From the NCBI RefSeq assembly GCF_014163735.1, contig NZ_JACJDV010000005.1:111908-175907 (forward strand): a stretch of 64,000 nt of DNA, in the 5' to 3' direction. This DNA comes from Shewanella sp. SR44-3. Lineage in GTDB: Bacteria > Pseudomonadota > Gammaproteobacteria > Enterobacterales > Shewanellaceae. The translations under genes and the position numbers were made by a program. A model generated the notes under the pieces. It did not search any database and was not told where the DNA came from. It saw only the letters and a list, made by a program, of their open reading frames with translations. The first letter of the stretch is position 1; each line of letters opens with the position of its first letter. This document shows positions 45,262 through 53,812 of the stretch, piece by piece.

Positions 45262-48200
45262 TTATAGTTGTAGCGGCGCTAGGGTGAAGAAATCTCCAGG
45301 CTTTAAGGTGACAGTTTGGGTTATGGTACTAGAAGGTGCCCTTGGACTAATGGCGAGTTCATACTCCCCGGGCATTAAGCGCTCGAAAATAAAGATACCA
45401 TCATACTCCACTCGGGCGCTGTGGCTTTCTTTGCTGGCTTTATGGGTTAAGGTTACTAGAGTGCCTTTGGCTGGGGTGTCATTATCAAAATAAGCTTCTC
45501 CTTCAAGCTCTGCAGTAAATAGCACAGGGTAATAAATTTCTTGCACGTTGCCTGGATGCACTTCGATGGAAAGGGCGCGATCCCTAGGCACTAAGAAGGG
45601 ATCGGGCAAGCTGTTGTCATTGAGTACCAGTTTGTGAGGGCGACTGGTTTGCAAATGAGTCAGCAGTAACTCACCATTATCATCAGTGTTGTTACTGGCA
45701 TCTCTGTGGCCAGAAAAGGTGAGTCCAGCGATCCCCACTTCATCAGGGTTACGAATACCATCATTATTGTCATCCTGGAAGGCGATGATCTTGATGCTGC
45801 CAGTATTAAGGTAGCTAATCCTGTCTGCATGCCATTGGTTCTCGTCAGGCATATACAGCAGTGAACTGCTCCATTTAAGCTGGGCACTCCAATCTCCACT
45901 GGAATTATTTTCTAATGCAAGACGTACCGCCCCTTCATCGAGGAAATATGACAAGGTATTGCGCATGGCATAGGGCGCGGGGACTTGGGGTTGATAAATT
46001 AATTCAAACTGGTAATTTACTGCATCATTAATTGCTTTGCTGGCGTTGATAACCCACTGATTTAATTTTAGCTCTGGAGAAAGGCCTACATCGATATAGT
46101 TTCTTAAGTACCAATCATCCATTCGCCCTGACAGAGAGAGTCGATTGGACCAGTGTTTAGTTTCTGCTGACACCCAATAGCTTAAGGTATTACTTAATGA
46201 AAATTGCTGATACTGACCTGAAAGTGTTGCGCTTAATTGACTAGAATCAGAGCCCAATAGTTGTTCGCGCCACAGGCCCGCCAGTGACCAGCTCAAATGA
46301 CTATTGCTTATGTTACCGCTGACATTAAGCCCAGCGGCCTGCTTAAGGTGCCCATTTGGATTATCCCAACTGATAAAACCATCGAAGCTGTCCCACTGTG
46401 CTTGCCAATCTAACAGTTTACCACTGCCTTGGACGACAAGGCTTGCAGCGCTGCCGCTGTCATTGTGGGCGAGATTTGCTTGCAACACGCTGGCATCCCC
46501 CACTAAGCTCACACTGAGCTTTGGGGTCATCAGCCAATCATCTGTGGCGACCTCTTGCTGCACTAATGCAAGGGCCGTGGTGATGTTATCTGACACGGCC
46601 CAGTTAGCGCTGGCGTAAAATTGTTTAAGCTGGTCTTGTTCCCGCTGCATCATGCCCATATCGACCCCAAAGCTACCTGCTTCCATGACACTTGGGTCTA
46701 ATAATTTGCTGAATGACTCGATCCTATTTTCACCATTAGGGCCAAAAAATCGCAGTTGGTATTGGTTTAGGCCAATAAAGTAGGGCACTTCTTCAAAGCG
46801 ATAACGACCATCACTGCCAACCCGCTGCACCGAGATTAAGCTATTGTTGCGGTAAAGCTCCACATCCCAGTCAGGCTCATTTTCCCCTTCAACGACTATG
46901 TGCCTGAAATCGGTATCGAAGTTATCACCAGCACTTACCACTAGACCTTGGCCAAAGCTACCGTTATTCACCAGTGCTAGGTTATGACTATTTACACTAC
47001 CTAAGCGGTAGTGTTTTACCCAACTGTCTTGCAGATTTTTTTCTATATAGGCATTAAGATTGCTGCCTTGTTCTGACCAGGAATACCCTAGGTAACTGCT
47101 GTGACCGAGGATATCGGCGCGGCTTTGAATAAAGCCGTCCGGGTTTTGCTTAGTCTCACCCTTAACAGACTGGCTACGTGCCCCTATGTCTATGTGCAGC
47201 GCAACATCGCCAATTTGGGCGTAGCGGTTTTTAACGGTTCTGCTCTGAAGCTTGCCATGCTTTTTTTGATCCTTGAATAATTGATAGCGCTGCTGTCTTG
47301 CCAATAACTGGCTCAATGGAATGTTGAGCTGCTCCTTAAGCTCAAAGCGTTGGCGTGCAGTATCGAAGTTAACTTTCAGGCCAAACATTTGTTCGATAAT
47401 GGCTTGATCGACATAAAGATCCCAATCATCAAAAAAGACTGTGGTCGCGTCAGCATTACAATCATGATTATGACTTAAGTATTGCATTAAATTCTGACTC
47501 AATGTTATGGCGTTTTTAGGGGCAAGAAACCAACCGGTAGCACTTAAGTCATCCATTTCAACCTGTAGCGGTAGCATCAATTGTTCGGCTAGAAATTGTA
47601 GCGGTAAATAGATGTTTGTTCCCTGCTGGTAGGCGAACATATCTTCGGATAACATCGTCTTGCCATAATTGAGTTGAGTGACAATAAAGTGCTCTTCTTG
47701 GCCTTGTTCAGTGACATAAATACGATTAACGGGCCGCTGGCATTGAGGTAATTCTGACTCACTTTTACCGGTATTTTCGAGTGACGCTGTGCTCGCTGCG
47801 GCTTTTGAAAATGCAGCCGAAGATTGTCTTAAAAGTGCTGTCGACGGCGCCGGTGAAATATGGGGTTCCATAGCAGCATTTAGCTGAAGATTAGCCTTTG
47901 AAGCTAAGGCTGTGGCGCCGCTCATGGCATCGACGCTGCTAACTTGAGTTAACACTTGAGCTACCACAGAGGATTGATTGCTTACCTGTGAATTCGATGG
48001 CTTTGTTACTGTTTTAATTGTCCTTTGTGTTACTGCAGCCTTAGCTTGCGCTTTAGCGTTGCTACTGAAATCAAGCTTGGGCTTAGGGCCGAGTTTGATG
48101 TTCAGCGGCTTAGGAACAACTGATATTTTCTTTGGATGATGAGTTAAAGCAGCATTGGCCCTTACCACTGTTTTTGCGGCTTGCTTGTCTTTATGTTGCA

Positions 48201-48327
48201 AAGCCAATTTATAGCCTAAATTAAAATCATCGATAGCAAGTGCGGGGACAGCGGCTTCCCAAAGTAGCAGTAGCATGGCCGTATAAAGACCATGCTTGAG
48301 TGTTCGCTTAAATGAGAATTGACTCAT
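45262..48327 (-). CDS. Usher-like outer-membrane protein with long N-terminal extension
   Basis: 1021 residues. Signal peptide (to about residue 31); a low-complexity Ala/Lys/Ser/Val region (about 50-190); a periplasmic domain with GKTMLSEDMFAYQ and LPLQFLAEQLMLPLQVEM (about 215-330); a large beta-barrel (about 370-840) with an embedded beta-sandwich (VGSDGRYRFEEVPYFIGLNQ); and two C-terminal carboxypeptidase-regulatory-like domains starting with DDNNDGIRNPDE at 852, a Ca2+-loop pattern. The context of chaperone upstream and DUF4402 subunits on both sides makes it the usher. It is not a classical FimD; the nearest type is probably CS1/alpha-like or other alternative chaperone-usher ushers. 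Confidence 0.72.
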   Translation of the reverse strand: MSQFSFKRTLKHGLYTAMLLLLWEAAVPALAIDDFNLGYKLALQHKDKQAAKTVVRANAALTHHPKKISVVPKPLNIKLGPKPKLDFSSNAKAQAKAAVTQRTIKTVTKPSNSQVSNQSSVVAQVLTQVSSVDAMSGATALASKANLQLNAAMEPHISPAPSTALLRQSSAAFSKAAASTASLENTGKSESELPQCQRPVNRIYVTEQGQEEHFIVTQLNYGKTMLSEDMFAYQQGTNIYLPLQFLAEQLMLPLQVEMDDLSATGWFLAPKNAITLSQNLMQYLSHNHDCNADATTVFFDDWDLYVDQAIIEQMFGLKVNFDTARQRFELKEQLNIPLSQLLARQQRYQLFKDQKKHGKLQSRTVKNRYAQIGDVALHIDIGARSQSVKGETKQNPDGFIQSRADILGHSSYLGYSWSEQGSNLNAYIEKNLQDSWVKHYRLGSVNSHNLALVNNGSFGQGLVVSAGDNFDTDFRHIVVEGENEPDWDVELYRNNSLISVQRVGSDGRYRFEEVPYFIGLNQYQLRFFGPNGENRIESFSKLLDPSVMEAGSFGVDMGMMQREQDQLKQFYASANWAVSDNITTALALVQQEVATDDWLMTPKLSVSLVGDASVLQANLAHNDSGSAASLVVQGSGKLLDWQAQWDSFDGFISWDNPNGHLKQAAGLNVSGNISNSHLSWSLAGLWREQLLGSDSSQLSATLSGQYQQFSLSNTLSYWVSAETKHWSNRLSLSGRMDDWYLRNYIDVGLSPELKLNQWVINASKAINDAVNYQFELIYQPQVPAPYAMRNTLSYFLDEGAVRLALENNSSGDWSAQLKWSSSLLYMPDENQWHADRISYLNTGSIKIIAFQDDNNDGIRNPDEVGIAGLTFSGHRDASNNTDDNGELLLTHLQTSRPHKLVLNDNSLPDPFLVPRDRALSIEVHPGNVQEIYYPVLFTAELEGEAYFDNDTPAKGTLVTLTHKASKESHSARVEYDGIFIFERLMPGEYELAISPRAPSSTITQTVTLKPGDFFTLAPLQL

Positions 48328-48350
48328 GTTACACAGTAAAACTCACGGGT

Positions 48351-49208
48351 TTAGAAGCGCAAGCGGGTTTCAATACGTTGATGCTCAAAAAGCTTATCGC
48401 TTTCGGTGAAGCGGATAATAAGTTCACTACCTGGGGATAGCGTTTCACTTAAAGGCACCGAATAAGACTTTTCATTGAGTTCGCTATATACGGCGGCATT
48501 CTTAAGTGAACCCAATACTTGATTGTTCACCGGATTAATCACTTCTAAATCGCCATAACTGCTGCGTGCACCTTGTCTGTGCAAGCTGACTTGCAAACTT
48601 TGCTGGCCTTGAGACAGCTCAAGCTTACCTGTGTTTAAACTGATATCAGCCTTGAGATCTCCTACACGCAAAAAAATAGGCACAGCAATTTTCATATAAG
48701 CTGAAATTGTTAAGCTTAGTGATTGGCCATCCTTGCTGGTGTTATTGTTCTGAACTTTGGGCGCCAAAGGAATTTGGTGAAACACTATGTAACTGCGGTA
48801 CTCACCTTCAGGCAGTGTTTTCGGCGTTCTTAAGGCTAGGCGAACGCGACCACCTTGCTCTGGCTCTAAGGTTAACCTTCTGGGAGAGTAGCGTAGATAT
48901 TTAGCGATGGAAGTGGCTTGCATCTGTGAAATTAGCGCTTCATCAATAGCCCTATTGGCTTTAGCTATGCCGTCATCTTTACTTAAAGTGACAAAATCAC
49001 CACTAGGGAGCATGCGCTTCTCTTCGAAATAGATTTCATAGCGTGAAGTCTTGGTGCCCTTGTTAACTAAGGAGAAAACCGCGCTCTTGGCGCGTTTTTC
49101 ATCGAGCTCTACTCTTGTAGGCGTGACGAGTAGGTTTGCTTGTAATGAGTCTGAAAAAGCACAACCAAGGAGTAGGGCTGCGGTGCCAAAGAGTAAATGT
49201 TTGTTCAT
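48351..49208 (-). CDS. Periplasmic pilus-assembly chaperone-like protein
   Basis: About 285 residues. After the signal peptide, LLVTPTRVELDEKRAKSAVFSLVNKG is the first strand pair of a PapD-like immunoglobulin domain, and LRYSPRRLTLEPEQGGRVRLALR is the conserved chaperone core with the subunit-anchoring Arg. A second domain is at about 170-280. The signal region contains ALLLGC, a possible lipobox, as well as a cleavage site after SLQA, so lipidation is not excluded. I chose ATG 49208; the frame opens 12 codons further upstream. It is 23 bases before the usher. Confidence 0.78.
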   Translation of the reverse strand: MNKHLLFGTAALLLGCAFSDSLQANLLVTPTRVELDEKRAKSAVFSLVNKGTKTSRYEIYFEEKRMLPSGDFVTLSKDDGIAKANRAIDEALISQMQATSIAKYLRYSPRRLTLEPEQGGRVRLALRTPKTLPEGEYRSYIVFHQIPLAPKVQNNNTSKDGQSLSLTISAYMKIAVPIFLRVGDLKADISLNTGKLELSQGQQSLQVSLHRQGARSSYGDLEVINPVNNQVLGSLKNAAVYSELNEKSYSVPLSETLSPGSELIIRFTESDKLFEHQRIETRLRF

Positions 49209-49290
49209 AAGATTTGCCCAGCTAATGAGGGATGAATTTATCATCGATTTTTGTGATAGTTAGCTACATCGAGCTTAGTGCTGATAACGC

Positions 49291-49313
49291 AAAAAGCCCC
49301 TAAAAGGGGCTTT
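49291..49313 (-). terminator. Attenuating terminator between subunit and chaperone
   Basis: AAAGCCCCT-aaa-AGGGGCTTT; on the minus strand the stem is followed by TTTTTGCG. It lies 40 bases after the major-subunit stop and before the chaperone, so most transcripts should end after the subunit. This is the usual way to make far more subunit than usher. Confidence 0.8.
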
Positions 49314-49353
49314 GTTGTTTAATTTTAAATAATCAAACTAAAACAGTCGCTTA

Positions 49354-49821
49354 TTAATAAACTACCGATAGTGTGTAGTTTAGTGTTTGTGCGCCAGTTG
49401 CAGCTGTTGCTGCAACAACTGCGACATCGCCTGCAACTTTAACGTTGGCAGTGTTAAGCGCTACTGTGGTTGTAGCAGCATCAAGTTTGGGCGTGAATGT
49501 AACACCTGTAACACTGGTATCAGGTGCTGATACAGAAAGGTTCACAGTGCCGTTTGCTGCAGCGATAGTGAAAGAACCGGCTGCAGGAGTTGTACCGCCA
49601 GCAACACAGTTTGCCCCAGTAGTTGCACCTGCAGTATCAACCGAGCAGATACCATCAGCAAGAATGCTCACATCGCCCAGCTCCATATCAGCAATGCTAG
49701 TTACTGTGATTGGCGCTACTAAGTTGAACTTTGCAGTTCCTGTGCCATCAGCGGCATTAGCTTGTGAAACCATTAAAAAACTTGATGCGATAAGTGTAGA
49801 AAGTAGTAGTTTGTTAGTCAT
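49354..49821 (-). CDS. Major DUF4402 pilin-like subunit
   Basis: 155 residues: signal peptide (to about 23, ending ANA-ADG), then a beta-rich Ala/Thr/Val-rich domain with C59 and C72 as the only cysteines. TAKFNLVAPITVTSIADMEL and the final TLNYTLSVVY match the DUF4402 pattern. It is the first gene of the leftward fibre locus and the only one before a terminator, so it should be the abundant subunit. Its composition is pilin-like. Confidence 0.78.
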   Translation of the reverse strand: MTNKLLLSTLIASSFLMVSQANAADGTGTAKFNLVAPITVTSIADMELGDVSILADGICSVDTAGATTGANCVAGGTTPAAGSFTIAAANGTVNLSVSAPDTSVTGVTFTPKLDAATTTVALNTANVKVAGDVAVVAATAATGAQTLNYTLSVVY

Positions 49822-49848
49822 TTTGAGTCTCAGAGTGAAATTTTGCTA

Positions 49849-49877
49849 TTATAAGTAATGCATGCTTTTTGCATGCT
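49849..49877 (-). promoter_or_regulatory. Promoter and tandem GCATGC operator of the subunit gene
   Basis: On the minus strand TATAAT (49854-49849) is 28 bases before the start codon, an ideal -10. The -35 region is replaced by two GCATGC palindromes (49861-49866, 49872-49877) with an 11-base period, one helical turn. No -35 hexamer is seen, so an activator or repressor acting at this site is likely. Confidence 0.45.
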
Positions 49878-50764
49878 TAATATTTCAATGCAAACAAGAG
49901 ATTAAGCTTGGGTGCTCAGTCAATTTACCAAAATTACATTATTTTGCAACAATTTGGTTTCATTTTAATTGGGGTTGATTGTTTTTTATTTGGAATAATT
50001 GTGGTGTTGCTGATAGCTATTTGGTGAAAATGTCTATTGATAGCAGTAGGTTCATCTGTTTTTATTATTAAGTAATGTTGTTTTTAAAGTTTCATTTTTT
50101 AAAATAAAGGTGTGCCTTTTATGCTTAAACATGATTATTTTGAAATGCCTTATTGTTTTTTAGTGTATTTGTTCTAGATTGATACTTTGGTTAATTATCA
50201 TACATAAGTGTTGGTGTTGATTTAACTCGTTGTTTTTTTGATTACCTTTACGAACCTTTTCTTCTATTGAGTACCTTTCTTTTGCGGTGTAAACCTTTGA
50301 TTTTGAGGTCTTTGCCTCTATGCTGCTTTTGCTAGTGAAAATTTATTTATGCATAACAATATCGATTTTTTTAATTTTTAATCTTATTAATAAATATAAT
50401 TTCCGATTTTAAGTAGTTTGCCTCTGTTTAGCTTGTTAGGGCGACTCTAACAATTAGAGTAAGGAGTGTTGTTAGCTTCAAATTTTTGGTGGATTAAGAA
50501 AGAATTTTAGGTTGACATATACAATGATGTAGGGGATGAGATTAAATATTATTATATTTCAATCTGCTTTTTTTTTGATGTTTTTTTAAACGGCAGTGTG
50601 TTTTTTTAGTCATTGATAGCTGTGATTGTTCGTGAGATGATTCTTGTATAGTGTTTTTTATATGGTATTTGTGATTTATTTTCTTCAAGTTTGCTTTTTT
50701 TATGCTATTTGAATTTAAGGTGTTGGTTGTAATGGTTTTATTTTTTTATTTTTTAAGTTAGTGG
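49878..50764. other. 0.9-kb AT-rich non-coding gap upstream of the fibre locus
   Basis: Very AT-rich with T-tracts on the given strand (for example 50570-50590, 50735-50757). I see no ORF with a ribosome-binding site, no tRNA and no clear repeat in it. Length and composition suit a nucleoid-protein-silenced regulatory region between divergent surface genes. Confidence 0.6.
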
Positions 50765-50773
50765 GTGGGCAGC

Positions 50774-51244
50774 ATGTTGCTTAAGAACTGTCGATGGATA
50801 ACATTTGCTTGCTTGTTATTTACGGCGACTATTTTTGCAGAGGTGTCGATTACTGAAGTGCAGCCACTTAAGTTCCCCAGCGCCTTAATGCATTTTGACA
50901 AAAACACGATAGTGGAAGTGAACTGGAAAGGAAATATTGCCAATAGCACCAACACCACGCTACTAGATGCCGACTACTATCAAGGTCGATATTTAGTGAC
51001 TTCAGACACCAGCTCCCTTATCAGCCTAGATGTGATCTCTTTGAGTAATGAATCCTTTGTTGATTTGAAGCGTATTAGAATAAGGTACAAAAATAAAACT
51101 TATAACTCCTTTCCTGTTTCAGGCTTAGCTAACCCAGGTATTAAGGGGGAGTTCATCGAAGTTGGTGCCAAGTTGGTTGCCAAAAAGAAAACGGCTCAAG
51201 GAGTTAAATACCCCCAATATCTATTGACAATTCAAGAGCAATAG
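50774..51244 (+). CDS. Secreted protein, probable third DUF4402-like subunit
   Basis: 156 residues from ATG 50774 (an in-frame GTG lies three codons upstream). The signal peptide ends near ATIFAEV. The mature start VSITEVQPLKFPSAL has the I-x-V-x-x-V-x-P-L-x-F pattern of DUF4402 mature N-termini. No cysteine remains in the mature part. It is divergent from the other fibre genes across the AT-rich gap. Weak family match; function unknown. Confidence 0.5.
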   Translation: MLLKNCRWITFACLLFTATIFAEVSITEVQPLKFPSALMHFDKNTIVEVNWKGNIANSTNTTLLDADYYQGRYLVTSDTSSLISLDVISLSNESFVDLKRIRIRYKNKTYNSFPVSGLANPGIKGEFIEVGAKLVAKKKTAQGVKYPQYLLTIQEQ

Positions 51245-51325
51245 TAAGTTGTACTGATGTCTTTTTAGCGCAGCAAAAAAACAATCGTCTATACTTTTTA
51301 CATTATAAAAAAGGAAGGTGATGAT

Positions 51326-52534
51326 ATGTATAGAAACAAGCTCTTACTCTCAAGCTTAGCTGTCAGTATTGCATTAGCCTTTAGTGCTAATGCCAGTGCT
51401 GAAGATTCCGCACTCGCGCAGCTCAAAGCTGAACTGGTTAAGCTACAGCAAAAAGTTGCTGAATTAGAAGCGAAACAACTGCAAACCGATCAAGCTGTTG
51501 CCCAAAATACTCATACTGTCCATGTTTCAAATGACGCTGCCAGCACATCTAGTAACACATCTCATAACAAGAGAAGCCCTCAAGCCAGCCCACAAGCTGC
51601 CAATAGCCAAATCAAGGTTTACACTAGCCTTAGGCCAACCTATGGCTATTATGATGCCCAAAACGAAACTAGCTGGGATGTGGGGGATGCACTCTCACGG
51701 GTAGGTTTTAAAGCCAGTAATGAGTTTATGCCAGGCTGGCAAGTGCAGATGCATGGAGAGTGGAACGTTGAGGTTGCTAATAATGGCGATTTTGGTAAAT
51801 CACGCTTAGCTTATGTGGCATTAGACAGCCCTTATGGTCGTTTGGCTATTGGTAAACAACGGCCACCGCAATACACTTTAGTTGCTGAGTATGTTGATAT
51901 TTTTAACCACGCAGGCAGCCCGTTTGGCTATGATCCTGAAGGGCTATTTTTCGTTAATAACCTGGTGAGCTATGAGCTTGAATTTGGTGATTTCAAATGG
52001 ATGATGGCATCACAATTTAATGGTGAAACCGGCGATAACGGCAGCGATATGTTTAACGCAGGCCTTGGCTATGACAAAGGTAATTTCCATGCTGCGGTGA
52101 CGTATCTGACCGAACCGCAAATCATGAATTCGCTAACCCTTGGGGATGTGGATATAGGTGATAATGACACTTGGGCTGGGGTGGTGGCTTATACCTTTGA
52201 CTCTGGTTTGTATGTGGCGGCGGCATATCACGACAAAACCTACGAGAGAGTGCTTATCCCTTCGGACAGAAGCGGCGATATGATCGATTTCTCGGTTGGT
52301 TTTCCATTATCTGATCATTACGGCGTAAAAGTGGGCTATTTTGCCTTTGATGATGGCGATAATTCAGCAGCAAGCCAAGCGTTCGATGGCTATAATGCGA
52401 CCCTCGAGTGGTTGCCCGCTGACAATATTCGCTTTCATATCGAGTACCTCACCCGTAACTACGATCACTTAGGTGATTTTGATTCTGTGCTAATAGGCAT
52501 GCGTTACGACTTTAGCCAAGAGTGGCTGTTCTAA
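51326..52534 (+). CDS. Outer-membrane porin with N-terminal coiled coil
   Basis: 402 residues. The signal peptide (to about 25, ASA-EDS) is followed by a heptad-rich coiled coil (about 27-60, LKAELVKLQQKVAELEAKQL), a Ser/Thr/Pro linker (60-95) and a beta-barrel. SRVGFKASNEFMPGWQVQMH and GRLAIGKQRPP are typical of trimeric general porins, and it ends with aromatic YDFSQEWLF. The substrate is unknown. Ribosome-binding site AAGGAAGG at 51311-51318; terminator at 52566. Confidence 0.85.
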   Translation: MYRNKLLLSSLAVSIALAFSANASAEDSALAQLKAELVKLQQKVAELEAKQLQTDQAVAQNTHTVHVSNDAASTSSNTSHNKRSPQASPQAANSQIKVYTSLRPTYGYYDAQNETSWDVGDALSRVGFKASNEFMPGWQVQMHGEWNVEVANNGDFGKSRLAYVALDSPYGRLAIGKQRPPQYTLVAEYVDIFNHAGSPFGYDPEGLFFVNNLVSYELEFGDFKWMMASQFNGETGDNGSDMFNAGLGYDKGNFHAAVTYLTEPQIMNSLTLGDVDIGDNDTWAGVVAYTFDSGLYVAAAYHDKTYERVLIPSDRSGDMIDFSVGFPLSDHYGVKVGYFAFDDGDNSAASQAFDGYNATLEWLPADNIRFHIEYLTRNYDHLGDFDSVLIGMRYDFSQEWLF

Positions 52535-52565
52535 CATAAATGCCCTCGCGGTACATCAAAGTAAC

Positions 52566-52591
52566 AAAGTCACCTTTATGGTGACTTTTTT
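52566..52591 (+). terminator. Intrinsic terminator after the porin
   Basis: AAAGTCACC tttat GGTGACTTTTTTA, 31 bases after the porin stop. Confidence 0.88.
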
Positions 52592-52612
52592 ATTCCTTAA
52601 GACTAAAGCGTT

Positions 52613-53089
52613 ATTTTCTCTGGCATAGGTCTTGGCGCCATGTTATCAGGGACATTGCTCCCTGTGCTTATATATCACAGCCTAGTGTCTGCATGGCTTG
52701 GTATGGGCATTGTGGCATTGATAGCGACAATGTTGACTTGGAATGCATGGATTGCTTCTGATACTTGGCAAAAGAGCGAGAATTCAAGCTACAAAGGCGA
52801 AGCTTTATCTTTTAAAGATTTATCTAAGCCTCAAATGATGACGCTTGGGCTGATACTGTCGGCGTATACTTTTAACGCCATTGGTTATCTGCCTCACACA
52901 CTCTTTTGGGTGGATTATATTGTCCGTGAACTTAAAATGTCGTTTGTGAGTGGTGGACTGTATTGGGCAACCTTTGGTATTGGCGCTATGATAGGCGCTA
53001 TCTTAACTGGCCTCTTATCACATTCTGTTTGGGCTGAGCGCCAGTGCGCTTTTATTATCGGTACTGTGCATAGCACTTACCAGCCATAA
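52613..53089 (+). pseudogene. Remnant of a YbfB/YjiJ-type MFS transporter
   Basis: The frame reads SGIGLGAMLSGTLLPVLI with no start in the right place, continues through several hydrophobic helices including SAYTFNAIGYLPHTLFWVDY, and ends abruptly at YQP-stop. This is the middle of a YbfB/YjiJ-family permease (about 390 residues when whole); the first helices and the last third are missing. There is no ribosome-binding site before ATG 52640. It is a decayed gene, directly after the porin terminator. Confidence 0.7.
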
Positions 53090-53103
53090 ACAAGTAGATA
53101 TGA

Positions 53104-53421
53104 CGCACCCTAGCCTTAGGGCGCTTTATTGATAATAAAAACCCCCTCAGTGAGCGAGGTAAAGCAGGCCTAGCTGCAAGTCTTAACACGTTAGAGAGTG
53201 AGTTGAGTTCAACACAACAAGCTGGATATTTACAGGCTAATCTTGCCAACCTGTACTTGCACGTGGCCATAGAATATGTGCAATTTCGTCATAGCGAAAT
53301 TTTTAATCGGGCAGACACGACACGGATAGCGACGTTTATTGAGCAATCACCCTTTAAAGGGATTTTAAGTCGGGTCAGCTTAACAGTATTGTCGTCGAAG
53401 CCTGATTTTGCAGCACTTTGA
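53104..53421 (+). pseudogene. Remnant of a glutathione-transferase C-terminal domain
   Basis: An open frame of about 105 codons without a proper start, reading LPLSERGK-like sequence, then ANLYLHVAIEYVQFRHSE and FIEQSPFKGIL. This resembles the GST C-terminal pattern of an aliphatic helix with AxxYxxFR followed by W/F-hydrophobic-x-x-x-P-x-F. The N-terminal thioredoxin half is missing. Family assignment is tentative. Together with the MFS remnant it marks a decay zone. Confidence 0.4.
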
Positions 53422-53812
53422 ACATTAAATTACTGAATCAAATCCGGATTCAACATCTAAGTGCTCATATCAGTTCTTTCATAAGCTCACAAGTAAGTCA
53501 TCGTAATCCTTATCTTATTGGATAAATATTACAAATTAAGGTTGTTTAAATATCACTCAAATGTGTCTACTTGGTTATCGTGCAAGCATTTTGTTTGTAC
53601 TAACTTGTCCTGTGCCTGTTGGCTTTCCAATCGGTGATGTATGTTTTGCTTCAAAATTTAATTTTGCTACTCATTTAAACAGCCAACCAATAAGTATCAT
53701 TTGGTGCGGAGCATGGTAAGCAATGACAGCTTTCCAAAAAGATCAATTGCTTGAAGTCGACTCAGCGGTAAGGTGTTTGTTGGTGGTATAAACGGACTTT
53801 TAAGGATACCAA
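53422..53812. other. Intergenic stretch before the subtilase gene
   Basis: About 390 bases with a short AATCCGGATT palindrome near 53440 and AT-rich sequence. I see no gene. It should hold the promoter of the downstream peptidase; the ribosome-binding site AAGGAT is at 53802-53807. Confidence 0.5.
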
